64,000 nucleotides of DNA from Burkholderia stagnalis (GTDB lineage Bacteria > Pseudomonadota > Gammaproteobacteria > Burkholderiales > Burkholderiaceae): NCBI RefSeq assembly GCF_902830275.1, contig NZ_CADESW010000012.1, positions 124,001 through 188,000 of the forward strand. Reading direction: 5' to 3'. The notes beneath the pieces are model-generated. The model was given only the letters and a program-made list of their open reading frames with translations. It did no database searches and was not told the DNA's origin. Below, one piece after another: positions 23,625 through 32,341 of this stretch. Each line of letters opens with the position of its first letter. The stretch's first letter is position 1. The translations under genes and the position numbers were made by a program.

Positions 23625-24467
23625 ATGAATCAGCCTAGCGAAGAAAAAGAAGTAAGCGCCCTCATCCGTGTTGAAGGCGGCACCGCAGACGAAGGCATCT
23701 TAGATTTGCACGACGGAGCTAGGACTATGCTCGGGATCGCTCGAGCAGTTAACATTGCTAGCCACGCGTTTGCCAACAACGATCAGATTCGCACCCGCGC
23801 CGACAGAGCTCATGGCGTTCAAGCGTTCGTCCACTCGTCCCTCAAAGGTTGCTTTGAAGAGCGCATCGATATTAGATTCAATGCGACAACAATCAAGCGA
23901 ATTGGCCCCAGCAAGTTAGTCAATAGCTTTTGGGACTATCTGACATGCTGTTGGTCTGCTGCACTGGGATTACCGTACACGCCGGAAACGGCATATGTCC
24001 AAGCCACTCTTAGCAGGGACCCTGATTTTATATATGAAATCGCTGATGCACTAGAGTCAGCCATGAGAGAGTTGCAACGCCCTATTGAATCAGACGATAG
24101 CGTAAGCATCACATTGGCTCGCCTCCGCAAAGGTGACCTACTCACAATGGACCGGCACACACGCGATTTCGTAACCGTTCGCGAAATAAAAACCGACAAA
24201 CGAATCATTCAAGGAAATATAACAAGATATAACGTCCTGAGTGATTTTGGTCGCCTCTATTCCGACGAAGACGGAAAAGTAATTTCATTTGAAATCGCAG
24301 GAAGCTCGGGAAATAGAGTCAAGAAGCTTGTAGTTGACTCCATGGCGAAGCGCATAGACGGCAGAACTGGGAAGCTGCAACTTAAAGTGTCATCGATTGA
24401 AAGCGCACAAGGATTTGTAAAGCGATACGTAATTCACGACGCGATCCCAATCCAAACCGATGATTAA
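23625..24467 (+). CDS. Unknown island protein, 280 residues
   Basis: A soluble protein with no recognised catalytic motif. The N-terminal half (IRVEGGTADEGILDLHDGAR then MLGIARAVNIASHAF) is a mixed segment followed by a helical region; the C-terminal third (VTVREIKTDKRIIQGNITRYN to the end) looks like a beta-rich domain. It resembles phage- or island-encoded proteins of unknown function by general layout only. Its stop overlaps the next gene by eight bases, so the two probably act together. Confidence 0.7.
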   Translation: MNQPSEEKEVSALIRVEGGTADEGILDLHDGARTMLGIARAVNIASHAFANNDQIRTRADRAHGVQAFVHSSLKGCFEERIDIRFNATTIKRIGPSKLVNSFWDYLTCCWSAALGLPYTPETAYVQATLSRDPDFIYEIADALESAMRELQRPIESDDSVSITLARLRKGDLLTMDRHTRDFVTVREIKTDKRIIQGNITRYNVLSDFGRLYSDEDGKVISFEIAGSSGNRVKKLVVDSMAKRIDGRTGKLQLKVSSIESAQGFVKRYVIHDAIPIQTDD

Positions 24468-25029
24468 CAATCCAAGCTTGTTTTGTGCACTGCATACGTC
24501 AACCTGCATGCTAATGTCCGAGTGGGGGGTCTATTGGCAGGCTCTCGGAACATTGGCCGCCGTGATCTTCGGGGTATTCGGTCTCTATAAGGTTCGTGCA
24601 GAGCTCAAACGCCTGAACGAACAGCGTGAAAAGGAAATTATTGACAGAGATGCTGCCGCAAAATTAAAACGAACGGAGTTTTTCTTAAACCAGCATCGTC
24701 GGCTTTTTGATAACCCGGAACTTTACGCCGTCCTGTGCCTGGTTGACTCTGATAATGAAGCCCTAGCCAATCCTGACATGTGGGATCGAAAGAGAAAGTT
24801 CATTACCTTCTTCGAAGAAATTCAAATTCTCATTGATAGCGGCCAACTGGACAAGCAAGTCGCCCTCTACATGTTCGGTCATTACGCTAGATGCGCAATG
24901 TACGGAGCAAATTTTCAAACAGGCATAGCAATGACCGAGGCGTATTGGCGCTTGTTTTTTCGTTTTGTGCGAGACGCCGATGTTTTTTTTGAGGAACACC
25001 CGAATGGCCCGGAGTCAGTCTCCCTTTAA
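24460..25029 (+). CDS. Membrane-anchored island protein, 189 residues
   Basis: One N-terminal membrane helix (WQALGTLAAVIFGVFGLYKV) is followed by a charged helical stretch (RAELKRLNEQREKEIIDRDA, probably coiled coil) and a helical cytoplasmic domain containing FFLNQHRRLFDNPELYAVLC and RKRKFITFFEEIQILID-like segments similar to DUF4760-type proteins. The start at 24460 overlaps the previous gene; an internal ATG at 24511, just before SEWGVYWQALG, is an equally good start. Function unknown; it may form a two-gene unit with the 280-residue protein. Confidence 0.65.
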   Translation: MINNPSLFCALHTSTCMLMSEWGVYWQALGTLAAVIFGVFGLYKVRAELKRLNEQREKEIIDRDAAAKLKRTEFFLNQHRRLFDNPELYAVLCLVDSDNEALANPDMWDRKRKFITFFEEIQILIDSGQLDKQVALYMFGHYARCAMYGANFQTGIAMTEAYWRLFFRFVRDADVFFEEHPNGPESVSL

Positions 25030-25149
25030 CGTGCGCGCAAAGAGTCTCCGACAGCATCACCATTACAAGCACGCGCGCAGCAACGTGCCACTAAACCGCA
25101 GCGCAGTCGCTTCGTTATCTGATGTGTTAGTCCTTTTGATCTGAAGCAT

Positions 25150-25977
25150 ATGACCAACCTCGTCTATCGTTACGCGAACGCCTCCACCTTTTTATCAATG
25201 CTGCACAGTCAAGAACTGTGGTTTACCGACTTGCGCCAAATGAACGACTGGAACGAATACGAGGCTGGCTTTCGAATCGCCAGCGAAATCATCGCCTGTG
25301 ATTTTCCTGAACTGACGGCTGCTATTGAGGCTATTTCACCGGATAAAATGGATCCGCATTTCATGATCCTAATATGCTCGTTTGGAAGTCTTGGTGATTG
25401 CTTGAGCATGTGGCGTGGGTACGGAGACAATTGCTACGGTGCAGCTATTGGATACGATCCCAAAAAAATACAAGATCACTGCATGTTTGGCCGATACCTT
25501 ACAAAGAGAAATCCGATATCAGGGAAAGTTTTATTTCTTCCGGTGATTTATGATGACCAAGCTTACAGGTCAATGCTACGTCAATATATTCAAAGCGCGT
25601 CGAATCAATTGAAAAATCTATCAGGAGAGGACTCCAATGTACATGCCGCAGTCCATACTAGAACGCTAAAAATTGCATTGACGCGACTTTGTACTTTATA
25701 CAAAGATCACTTTTTCGCAGACGAACGTGAAATCCGCGGCTTCATTGAGATCAATGCTGAAGTCGATCCATACAAACTGCAAGTCCGCCAATCCGAGTTC
25801 GGTGAAGCGACGTACCACCGCCTCAACACCAACTTCCAAAATGTGCGGGCGATTGAGGAGGTGGTTCTGGGCCCGCTGTGCACACTGACAGAGATGGAGG
25901 TTCGGAATAAGCTCGTTGAAAACGAATTAGACGGCGTGGTTATCAGGCGTTCACGGGGTGCCGGTGCTTATCGCTGA
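25150..25977 (+). CDS. DUF2971 domain protein
   Basis: A 275-residue protein of the DUF2971 family, recognised from LVYRYANASTFLSMLHSQEL, WFTDLRQMNDWNEYE, the central LSMWRGYGDNCYGAAIGY and the late FFADEREIRGFIEI segments. DUF2971 proteins are frequent in defence islands and mobile elements, and their activity is unknown. It has its own 120-nt upstream gap and is the last gene before the right attachment site. It is AT-richer than the flanking chromosome. Confidence 0.82.
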   Translation: MTNLVYRYANASTFLSMLHSQELWFTDLRQMNDWNEYEAGFRIASEIIACDFPELTAAIEAISPDKMDPHFMILICSFGSLGDCLSMWRGYGDNCYGAAIGYDPKKIQDHCMFGRYLTKRNPISGKVLFLPVIYDDQAYRSMLRQYIQSASNQLKNLSGEDSNVHAAVHTRTLKIALTRLCTLYKDHFFADEREIRGFIEINAEVDPYKLQVRQSEFGEATYHRLNTNFQNVRAIEEVVLGPLCTLTEMEVRNKLVENELDGVVIRRSRGAGAYR

Positions 25978-26096
25978 TGGATTCCCCAATCCTAAATGTG
26001 AAACGACTGCCTTACGTCGATCTTGAGCGGCCAGCGATGCCAGCGCCCCAGCATCGAGCCATGCCAGTTTCGCTGCCAGCGCCCCAAACCACCCAC

Positions 26097-26126
26097 TTGC
26101 CATCCCCACCCAAACCCCTGTAGAAT
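26097..26126 (+). promoter_or_regulatory. Promoter of tRNA-Gly(CCC), island-derived
   Basis: TTGCCA (26097-26102), an 18-bp spacer and TAGAAT (26121-26126), 11 bases before the tRNA. It differs from the corresponding left copy (TACAAT, 19-bp spacer), so the working tRNA is driven by the promoter that came with the island. Confidence 0.6.
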
Positions 26127-26130
26127 TACG

Positions 26131-26176
26131 CGTTCTGCGGGCGTCGTATAATGGCCATTACCTCAGCTTCCCAAGC
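26131..26176 (+). repeat. Right attachment site, within tRNA-Gly
   Basis: Identical over 46 bp to 19302-19347. It covers the 5' half of the intact tRNA-Gly through the anticodon loop. Confidence 0.85.
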
Positions 26177-26211
26177 TGATGACGTGGGTTCGATTCCCAT
26201 CGCCCGCTCCA
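26137..26211 (+). tRNA. tRNA-Gly (anticodon CCC)
   Basis: Acceptor stem GCGGGCG pairs with CGCCCGC (26201-26207). The anticodon stem TCAGC/GCTGA encloses TTCCCAA with anticodon CCC, and the T arm is GTGGG-TTCGATT-CCCAT. Discriminator T and an encoded CCA end at 26211. It reads GGG codons. It is the reconstituted target gene of the island, and its 5' half and promoter lie on the island side of the junction. Confidence 0.95.
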
Positions 26212-26389
26212 GGACATCTCCAGCCTTGTTCCATAAGGCTCCGCCGATTGGCCCGATGCGGCCGCTCCCCTTCTGATCATCTCCCCGGTTGCCCGAGAAA
26301 GTCGGCGCGACACGCGTTTCTTGCGCACGACTCCCCGATATCCGGCGTGATACGCGAGCGAACCCCGCTCCGCCCAAGTCACACCTCAC

Positions 26390-26800
26390 CTACCAATCCA
26401 CCTCATCGAGCGGATAAACAGCCCGCACGAGCCGCGCATACCGAAACAGCGCGTAATCGGAACTCGTCGCGCCCCGGTTGTCGCATTCGACCAGCGCCGC
26501 CGCGATCGGCACGAACACGGGCCGGCAATACATCCGTGACTTCAGCAGCAGGAACCGCGCGCGCTGCGGATCGACACCCGCGCGCTCGAACACACCCAGA
26601 TCCCAAGGCTCCTGCGTGCGCTCCGTGACGACGAGTACCGCCCTGCCGATATCAAGCACGGCCGTCCGCCCCATATACGCGCGCTGCCCCGTATACGTCG
26701 GCCCCGTGATCACCTATTCGCCGTCGGTGATCGCCCGCACCACGCCCGTCGCACGAAACGGTTCGCGCCGCACACCAGCGACAACGCGGCGGACGCTTGC
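26390..26800 (-). pseudogene. Broken M81 (MlrC-type) metallopeptidase, C-terminal fragment
   Basis: Starting just after the stop of the aldehyde dehydrogenase gene, in the same frame, REPFRATGVVRAITDGE, a TAG stop (26714-26716), then VITGPTYTGQRAYMG to KSRMYCRPVFVPIAAALVEC and the end RAVYPLDEVDW. This matches the C-terminal domain of MlrC/M81 metallopeptidases. The catalytic N-terminal domain is missing and the fragment has an in-frame stop, so it is not functional. Such peptidases often accompany this dehydrogenase/aminotransferase operon. Confidence 0.75.
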
Positions 26801-28225
26801 TCAAACGTATCCGGTCGTGCCTTTCGTCTCCAGGTATTCCGCAATGCCGAACTCCGCATACTCGCGCCCGTTGCCGGAGCGCTTGTAGCCGCCGAACGGC
26901 GCGGCCGGGTTCCACGCCGGGTAATTGATGTGGACGTTCCCGACGCGCAGCCGGGATGCGATCCGCCGCGCGCGTTCGATGTCCGGCGATTGCACGTAGG
27001 CCGCGAGCCCATAGACCGAGTCGTTCGCGAGCGCGATCGCCTCCTCCTCCGTCCGGTAGGCGATGATCGACAGCACCGGCCCGAAGATCTCCTCGCGCGC
27101 GATCGACATGGTCGGCGCCACGTTCGAGAACACCGTCGGCCGCACGTAGAACCCTTCGCTCAAGCCTTCCGGCCGGCCGGGGCCGCCGGCGATCAGCGTC
27201 GCGCCTTCGTCGATCCCGAGCCGGATGAAGTGCTGGATGCGGTCGAACTGCGTGCGGCTGACCACCGGCCCGATCTCGGAGTCCGGCGCGCGCGGATCGC
27301 CGACCACGGTGCGCGCCGCCTCCCTGCTCGCGGCCGCTTCCGCCGCCGCGAGATGATCGACATGCACCAGCATGCGAGTCGGCGCGTTGCACGACTGGCC
27401 GCTGTTGCTGAAGCAGCTTCGTGCGCCGAGCGTCGCCGCAGCCTCGATGTCGGCGTCCGGCAGGATGAGGTTCGGGCTCTTGCTGCCGAGTTCCTGATGC
27501 ACCCGTTTCACGGTATCCGCGGCCGCTTTCGCGACTTCGACACCCGCGCGCGTCGAGCCCGTGAACGACACCATGTCGACATCCGGATGCCGCGACAGCG
27601 CATCGCCGACGACGTTTCCATACCCGTGCACGAGGTTGAACACGCCGGGCGGCACGCCCGCCTCGTGCAGGATCTCGGCGAACAGGATGCCGCTGAACGG
27701 CGCGACTTCGCTCGGCTTGAGCACCATCGTGCAGCCGGCGGCGAGCGCGGGCGCCACCTTGCACACGATCTGGTTGATCGGCCAGTTCCACGGCGTGATC
27801 AGCGCGCACACGCCGATCGGCTCGTGCGACACGAGCAGCGAATCGGTCTGCGTGCTGAACCGGAACGACTGCAGCGCGCGGATCGTCTGCTCGAGATGCG
27901 CGGTGCCGACCACAGCCTGCGCCGCACGCGAAAACGCGATCGGCGCGCCCATCTCCTGGCTGATCGTCCGCGCCACTTCGTCGTAGCGGCGCCGGTAGAT
28001 GTCCAGCACGCGCTGCAGCAGCGCGACGCGCGCGTCGACCGGCCACTGCGAGAACGCGTCGAATGCCTGCTTCGCCGCGCCGACCGCGCGGTCGACGTCG
28101 GCAGGCCCGCCGACTCTGAGCTGCGCATACGGCCGCTCGGTGGCCGGGTCGATCACGTCGATCGCCTGCGCGCCGTCTGGGTCGAGCCACTGTCCGTCGA
28201 TGTAAGTCTGGTGTGACGTTCGCAT
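26801..28225 (-). CDS. NAD(P)-dependent aldehyde dehydrogenase
   Basis: A 474-residue ALDH-superfamily enzyme that oxidises an aldehyde to a carboxylic acid. Cofactor and active-site motifs are present: ITPWNWPINQ, KPSEVAPFSG, FTGSTRAG, catalytic Glu in HQELGSKSPN and nucleophilic Cys in SNSGQSCNAPTR. The end GGYKRSGNGREYAEFGIAEY is typical. The ATG at 28225 has GGAG seven bases upstream. Gene order with an aminotransferase and an APC permease suggests it oxidises the semialdehyde made by the aminotransferase from an imported amine or amino acid. Confidence 0.92.
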   Translation of the reverse strand: MRTSHQTYIDGQWLDPDGAQAIDVIDPATERPYAQLRVGGPADVDRAVGAAKQAFDAFSQWPVDARVALLQRVLDIYRRRYDEVARTISQEMGAPIAFSRAAQAVVGTAHLEQTIRALQSFRFSTQTDSLLVSHEPIGVCALITPWNWPINQIVCKVAPALAAGCTMVLKPSEVAPFSGILFAEILHEAGVPPGVFNLVHGYGNVVGDALSRHPDVDMVSFTGSTRAGVEVAKAAADTVKRVHQELGSKSPNLILPDADIEAAATLGARSCFSNSGQSCNAPTRMLVHVDHLAAAEAAASREAARTVVGDPRAPDSEIGPVVSRTQFDRIQHFIRLGIDEGATLIAGGPGRPEGLSEGFYVRPTVFSNVAPTMSIAREEIFGPVLSIIAYRTEEEAIALANDSVYGLAAYVQSPDIERARRIASRLRVGNVHINYPAWNPAAPFGGYKRSGNGREYAEFGIAEYLETKGTTGYV

Positions 28226-28262
28226 CGCATGCTCCTGTGTGTTTGGGAGGTCGCCGCTGCGC

Positions 28263-29660
28263 TCAGCGCATCGCGCGCGCATACGCGTCGGTAAGGATGT
28301 CACGGATCCGCGCGACGAACCACGCGATCTCGTCGCGCGACATCACGAGCGGCGGCGCGAACTGCACGATCGGCGTGCCCTCGTGGTCGACGCCGGCCCG
28401 GCACAGCAGCCCGGCCTCGAAGATTGCCGGCGCGAGCAAGGTCGACACGAACGCCTGCGCGCCGATGTCGGCCATCCAGCGCCGCGCGTGCTTGTCGGTC
28501 ACGAGTTCGAGCGAGTAATGGTAGCCGTCGCCGCGCACGTCGCCGACACACGGCAATTCGAGCAGGCCGTCGAGCATCGCGCGGAAATACCCTTCGTTCT
28601 CGCGGACGTTCGCGAGCACGCCTTCCCGCTCGATGATCGCCAGGTTTGCGAGTGCGGCAGTGCACGCGACCGGATGGCCGCCGTACGTCGCGCCGTGCAG
28701 GAACATCTGCTGCGGCCCGCGCAGCACCGCGTCGACCACCGCATCGCTCGCGATCACGCCGCCGAGCGGAACGTAGCCCGACGCGATGCCCTTCGCGAAA
28801 GTCAGGATGTCCGGCTTCAGGCCATAGCGGCGCGATCCGAAATACTCGCCGAGCCGGCCAAACCCGCAGATCACTTCGTCCGCGACGAGCAGCACGCCGT
28901 GCCGGTCGCAGATCTCGCGCAGCCCGGCCGCGTAGCCGGCCGGCGGCGTCAGGCTGCCGCCCGCGTTCTGCAGCGGCTCGACGACGATCGCCGCGACCGT
29001 ATCCGGCCCTTCCTGCACGATCAGCGATTCGATCTCGTCGAGCAGATGGCGCGTGAACTGCGCTTCCGTCTCGCCGGCCGGGCGGCCGTAGCGCTTGGTG
29101 TTGCCGACGTGCCGCACGCCGGCCATCAGCGGCTCGAAATGCTTGCGGAAGTGGGTCATGCCGTTCAGCGCGAGCGCGCCGAACGACGTGCCGTGATACG
29201 CGACGCGCCGTGCGATGAACTTGCGCCGCTGCGGCTCGCCGCGTGCCTGGTGGTACTGGCGCACCAGCTTGATCGCCGACTCGTTCGACTCCGACCCGCT
29301 CGACGTGAAGAACACGCGATTCATGCCGTCCGGCGCGAGCGTCGCGAGTTTATGCGCGAGACGGATCGCCGGCTCGTGGCCATAGCCCCAGTTGGTGGCA
29401 AACGGCAGCCGCGCCATCTGCGCGCGGATCGCGTCGCCGATCTCCGCGCCGTGGCTGTAGCCGACCTGCACGCAGTACAGCCCGGCCAGTGCATCGAAGT
29501 AGCGCTTGCCGTTCCGGTCGACGAGCCAGCACCCTTCGCCGCGGTCGAACACGGTCAGCGCGTTGTCGCCGTATGCATCGGCGTGCGTGAAGTGCATCAG
29601 CAGATGGCGCTTGGCCAGCGCCTCCAGATTCGCGTCGGGATTGACGTCAACACCGTTCAT
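28263..29660 (-). CDS. Class III aminotransferase (omega-amino acid/diamine type)
   Basis: A 465-residue PLP enzyme. Features: SSGSESNESAIKL (cofactor phosphate), YHGTSFGALALNG, the VADEVICGFGRLG motif and the PLP lysine in TFAKGIASGYVPLGG. It resembles enzymes acting on putrescine, beta-alanine or similar omega-amino substrates. It sits between the permease and the aldehyde dehydrogenase, 37 nt upstream of the latter, and probably produces that enzyme's aldehyde substrate. Confidence 0.9.
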   Translation of the reverse strand: MNGVDVNPDANLEALAKRHLLMHFTHADAYGDNALTVFDRGEGCWLVDRNGKRYFDALAGLYCVQVGYSHGAEIGDAIRAQMARLPFATNWGYGHEPAIRLAHKLATLAPDGMNRVFFTSSGSESNESAIKLVRQYHQARGEPQRRKFIARRVAYHGTSFGALALNGMTHFRKHFEPLMAGVRHVGNTKRYGRPAGETEAQFTRHLLDEIESLIVQEGPDTVAAIVVEPLQNAGGSLTPPAGYAAGLREICDRHGVLLVADEVICGFGRLGEYFGSRRYGLKPDILTFAKGIASGYVPLGGVIASDAVVDAVLRGPQQMFLHGATYGGHPVACTAALANLAIIEREGVLANVRENEGYFRAMLDGLLELPCVGDVRGDGYHYSLELVTDKHARRWMADIGAQAFVSTLLAPAIFEAGLLCRAGVDHEGTPIVQFAPPLVMSRDEIAWFVARIRDILTDAYARAMR

Positions 29661-29716
29661 TGTTTCGCTCCTCCTTCACAGGTCAGGTTCACAACCGGGT
29701 TTCGATGACCGGCCGC

Positions 29717-31078
29717 TCAACTCATCGTCAGCGTCGGCGCGGGGCGCGTGAACCCGCGGGTCAGCCACAGCAGCTGGCAGAACCCGAGCGCGAGCCAGCC
29801 GATGCCGACATAGAACGTCTGGCGCGACAGTCCGGACCAGAGCCAGACATTCATCGCGAATCCGATTGCCGGGATCAGGCCGAACCCGATCCAGCCGGCA
29901 AGATTGCGGTGCTCCGGCCGCGCGAGATAGCTGCGCATCACGCACAGGTTCACGGCCGCGAACGCGACGAGCGCGCCGAAGCTGATCATCGTCGACGCGA
30001 GATCGAGCGTGATGAACAGCGCGGAAAGCGAGACGGCGCCGACCGCGAGCGTCGCGCGCACCGGCGTGCCGAGCCGCGCATGCAGGTGCCCGAAGACGCA
30101 CCCCGGCAACACCTGGTCGCGGCCCATCGCGAACAGCACGCGCGTCACGCTCGCCTGCCCCGCCATCGCGCTGGCGAAGCAGCCGGCAACGTAGACCGCG
30201 ACGAAGAACACCGCCAGCGTGCCGCCGCCGATGCGCTGCATCAGTTCGAGGCTGGCCGAATCGAGATCCTTGAATGCATGCCAGTCCGGAAAGACCACTT
30301 GCCCCGCGCAGGCGATCAGCATGAACAGCACGCCGCTCGACAGCGTGCAGAGCAGAATCGCGCGCGGGACGGTGCGCCGCGGCTCGCGCGTTTCCTCCGA
30401 CAGCGTGGACACGGCATCGAAGCCCAGGAACGACAGGCACAGGATCGCCGAACCGGCGAGGATCGCGCGGGCGTCGCCCGCTTGCGGCAACGCCACCGCC
30501 ATCGGCAGGCCCTGCCCGGATGCGAGCCGCGCCGATGCGGCCAGGAAGATCGCGATAAAGACCAGCTGGCTGGCGATCAGGATCAGGTTGACGCGATTGA
30601 CGAGCTTGATGCCGACGATGTTCAGTCCGGTGACGAGCGCGATGCTCGCCACGATCCACACGCCGGAAGGCACGATCGGAAACAACTGCTTCATGTAGAT
30701 GCCGATCGCCAGGTAGCTGATCATCGGAATGAACAGATAGTCCATCAGCAACGCCCATCCGACCATGAACCCGGCCGACGTGCCGAAGTTCCGGCTCGCG
30801 AACGTATAGGCCGAGCCTGCGCACGGCATCAGTCGCGCCATCTGCCCGTAGCTGCGCGCGGTAAACAGCATCGCGACCAGCGTGAGCGCATACGCGGCCG
30901 CGAGATGCCCGTTCGTCTCGCGGGTGACGAGCCCGTAGGTCGTGAACACCGTCATCGGCAGCATGTAGGCGAGGCCGAAGATCACCAGCGTGACGAGCCC
31001 GAGCGGGCGCGCAGGCGCTGGCCCGACGTGATCCGTGGCGCCGTCGGACGCAAGTCGATCCGGCCTTTGGCTCTGCAT
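29717..31078 (-). CDS. APC-family amino acid/amine permease
   Basis: A 453-residue inner-membrane transporter with about 12 helices. Family signatures include FGLAYMLPMTVFTTYGLV in helix 1, the ARSYGQMARLMPCAGSAYTF loop and FLGFDAVSTLSEETREPRR. The first gene of the permease-aminotransferase-dehydrogenase operon, it should import the substrate. The ATG at 31078 (MQSQRPDR) is preceded by a GAGGA sequence. Divergent from an AraC-family regulator. Confidence 0.9.
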   Translation of the reverse strand: MQSQRPDRLASDGATDHVGPAPARPLGLVTLVIFGLAYMLPMTVFTTYGLVTRETNGHLAAAYALTLVAMLFTARSYGQMARLMPCAGSAYTFASRNFGTSAGFMVGWALLMDYLFIPMISYLAIGIYMKQLFPIVPSGVWIVASIALVTGLNIVGIKLVNRVNLILIASQLVFIAIFLAASARLASGQGLPMAVALPQAGDARAILAGSAILCLSFLGFDAVSTLSEETREPRRTVPRAILLCTLSSGVLFMLIACAGQVVFPDWHAFKDLDSASLELMQRIGGGTLAVFFVAVYVAGCFASAMAGQASVTRVLFAMGRDQVLPGCVFGHLHARLGTPVRATLAVGAVSLSALFITLDLASTMISFGALVAFAAVNLCVMRSYLARPEHRNLAGWIGFGLIPAIGFAMNVWLWSGLSRQTFYVGIGWLALGFCQLLWLTRGFTRPAPTLTMS

Positions 31079-31249
31079 GCTGTCCTCACGTGGTCGCTCG
31101 ATTCGAGGAAAAGTGTGGTGTGCCAAAAAGTCGAGGACGAATGAGAAAAGCGGACGTAATCGAGGGATATTTCCGGACGCACGGCCGCCACTGGCGTTGC
31201 GCGGCCGTTCCGGCTATGTTCTACGCAAACCACTCGCGGCGTCGGCAAC

Positions 31250-32341
31250 ATGATCGGCAGACCCCATCGCAATCAGAGCGGCGCGGAACGCAGCTTGCGT
31301 TCGTCGCTCGGACTGGCGCGTCCGGCCGGACGCCAGGAGGACATACCGGCCACCGTTCACGCCGTCGCGGCCGTGCTCGACGAGTGTCGCGTGCGACAGA
31401 TCGACGGCGCTGCGTTGCTGGAAGGCACGGGGCTCGACGCGGACGAAGTCGCGTCGCCCACCACCTACGTGAACCGCAGCCAGGAGCAGCGCTGCTTCAG
31501 GAATCTCCTGCGGTGCAGCGGCGTGCCGTCGATCGGCCTCGCGATCGGCAGCCGGCTGCATGTCTCGACGCTCGGGCTGGCCGGCTACGCGATGCTGATC
31601 AGCGGCTCCGTCACGCAGGCGCTCGAATGCATGAGCCAGTTTCCGTTGTTCATGGGCCTCTACTTCGACGTGCGTGTCCATGCGCGCCCGCACGGCATGA
31701 GCGTATCGATCGGCCGGTACAACGGCGAGCCCGATCTCGCGGTGTTTCAAACCGACATGTGCGTGTCGAGCCTTCGCTTGATCGTGTCCGATCTCGTCGG
31801 CAAGCCGGTCTGGCCTTCGCAACTGCATCTCGCGCATCGCACGCCTCGCCATGCGGCCGAGTACGCGCGCCACTTCGGCTGCGACGTGAAGTTCAACGCG
31901 GGTGAAAATCGTCTCGTGTTCGAGACGGTGAGCGGCGCCGAGATCCCGCATCTCGCGAACGAGGTCAGCTTCAATGCGCTGCACGGCCAGTGCGAGGCGC
32001 TGGAGCGGCAGTGGGCCGCATCGATCGGGACGCGCTTCGCCGATCGCGCGAAGGAGTTGATGGGACGCGACCTGTCGCGCTTCAAGTCGATGACGTCGCT
32101 CGCGAACGCGCTGCACATGACGGAGCGCACGCTACGCAGGCGGCTCGACAAGGACGGCATCACGTTTCAGTCCTTGCTGGACGAAGTCCGCCATGAGGAG
32201 GCCGCCCGGCTGCTCGGCGACCATATGCTGACGGTTGCCGCGATCGCGGAACGCCTCGGCTACAGCGAACCGCGGAGCTTCCGCCATGCGTACCGGCGCT
32301 GGACGGGGCAACCGCCGCGCGCGAAGCTCGACGTGGACTGA
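31250..32341 (+). CDS. AraC-family transcriptional regulator
   Basis: A 363-residue regulator with an N-terminal effector domain of the arabinose-binding (PF12625-like) type and a C-terminal pair of helix-turn-helix motifs (about 270-360; SMTSLANALHMTERTLRRRL and VAAIAERLGYSEPRSFRHAY). Members of this architecture (OruR, ArgR-like) control amino-acid catabolism. Divergent position suggests it activates the adjacent permease-aminotransferase-ALDH operon. The intergenic region (31079-31249) presumably holds its binding sites. Confidence 0.88.
   Translation: MIGRPHRNQSGAERSLRSSLGLARPAGRQEDIPATVHAVAAVLDECRVRQIDGAALLEGTGLDADEVASPTTYVNRSQEQRCFRNLLRCSGVPSIGLAIGSRLHVSTLGLAGYAMLISGSVTQALECMSQFPLFMGLYFDVRVHARPHGMSVSIGRYNGEPDLAVFQTDMCVSSLRLIVSDLVGKPVWPSQLHLAHRTPRHAAEYARHFGCDVKFNAGENRLVFETVSGAEIPHLANEVSFNALHGQCEALERQWAASIGTRFADRAKELMGRDLSRFKSMTSLANALHMTERTLRRRLDKDGITFQSLLDEVRHEEAARLLGDHMLTVAAIAERLGYSEPRSFRHAYRRWTGQPPRAKLDVD

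Larger units (their letters stand above)
19302..26176. mobile_element. Genomic island inserted in tRNA-Gly(CCC), no integrase found
   Basis: About 6.9 kb bounded by 46-bp identical direct repeats of the tRNA-Gly 5' half. The interior is visibly AT-richer than the flanks and its codon use differs. It carries reverse transcriptase and TIR genes on the minus strand and five plus-strand genes of unknown function. No integrase, transposase or conjugation gene is present, so it is either a non-autonomous element mobilised in trans or the remnant of a larger one. The element supplies its own promoter and tRNA 5' half, which restores the tRNA at the right end. Confidence 0.8.
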
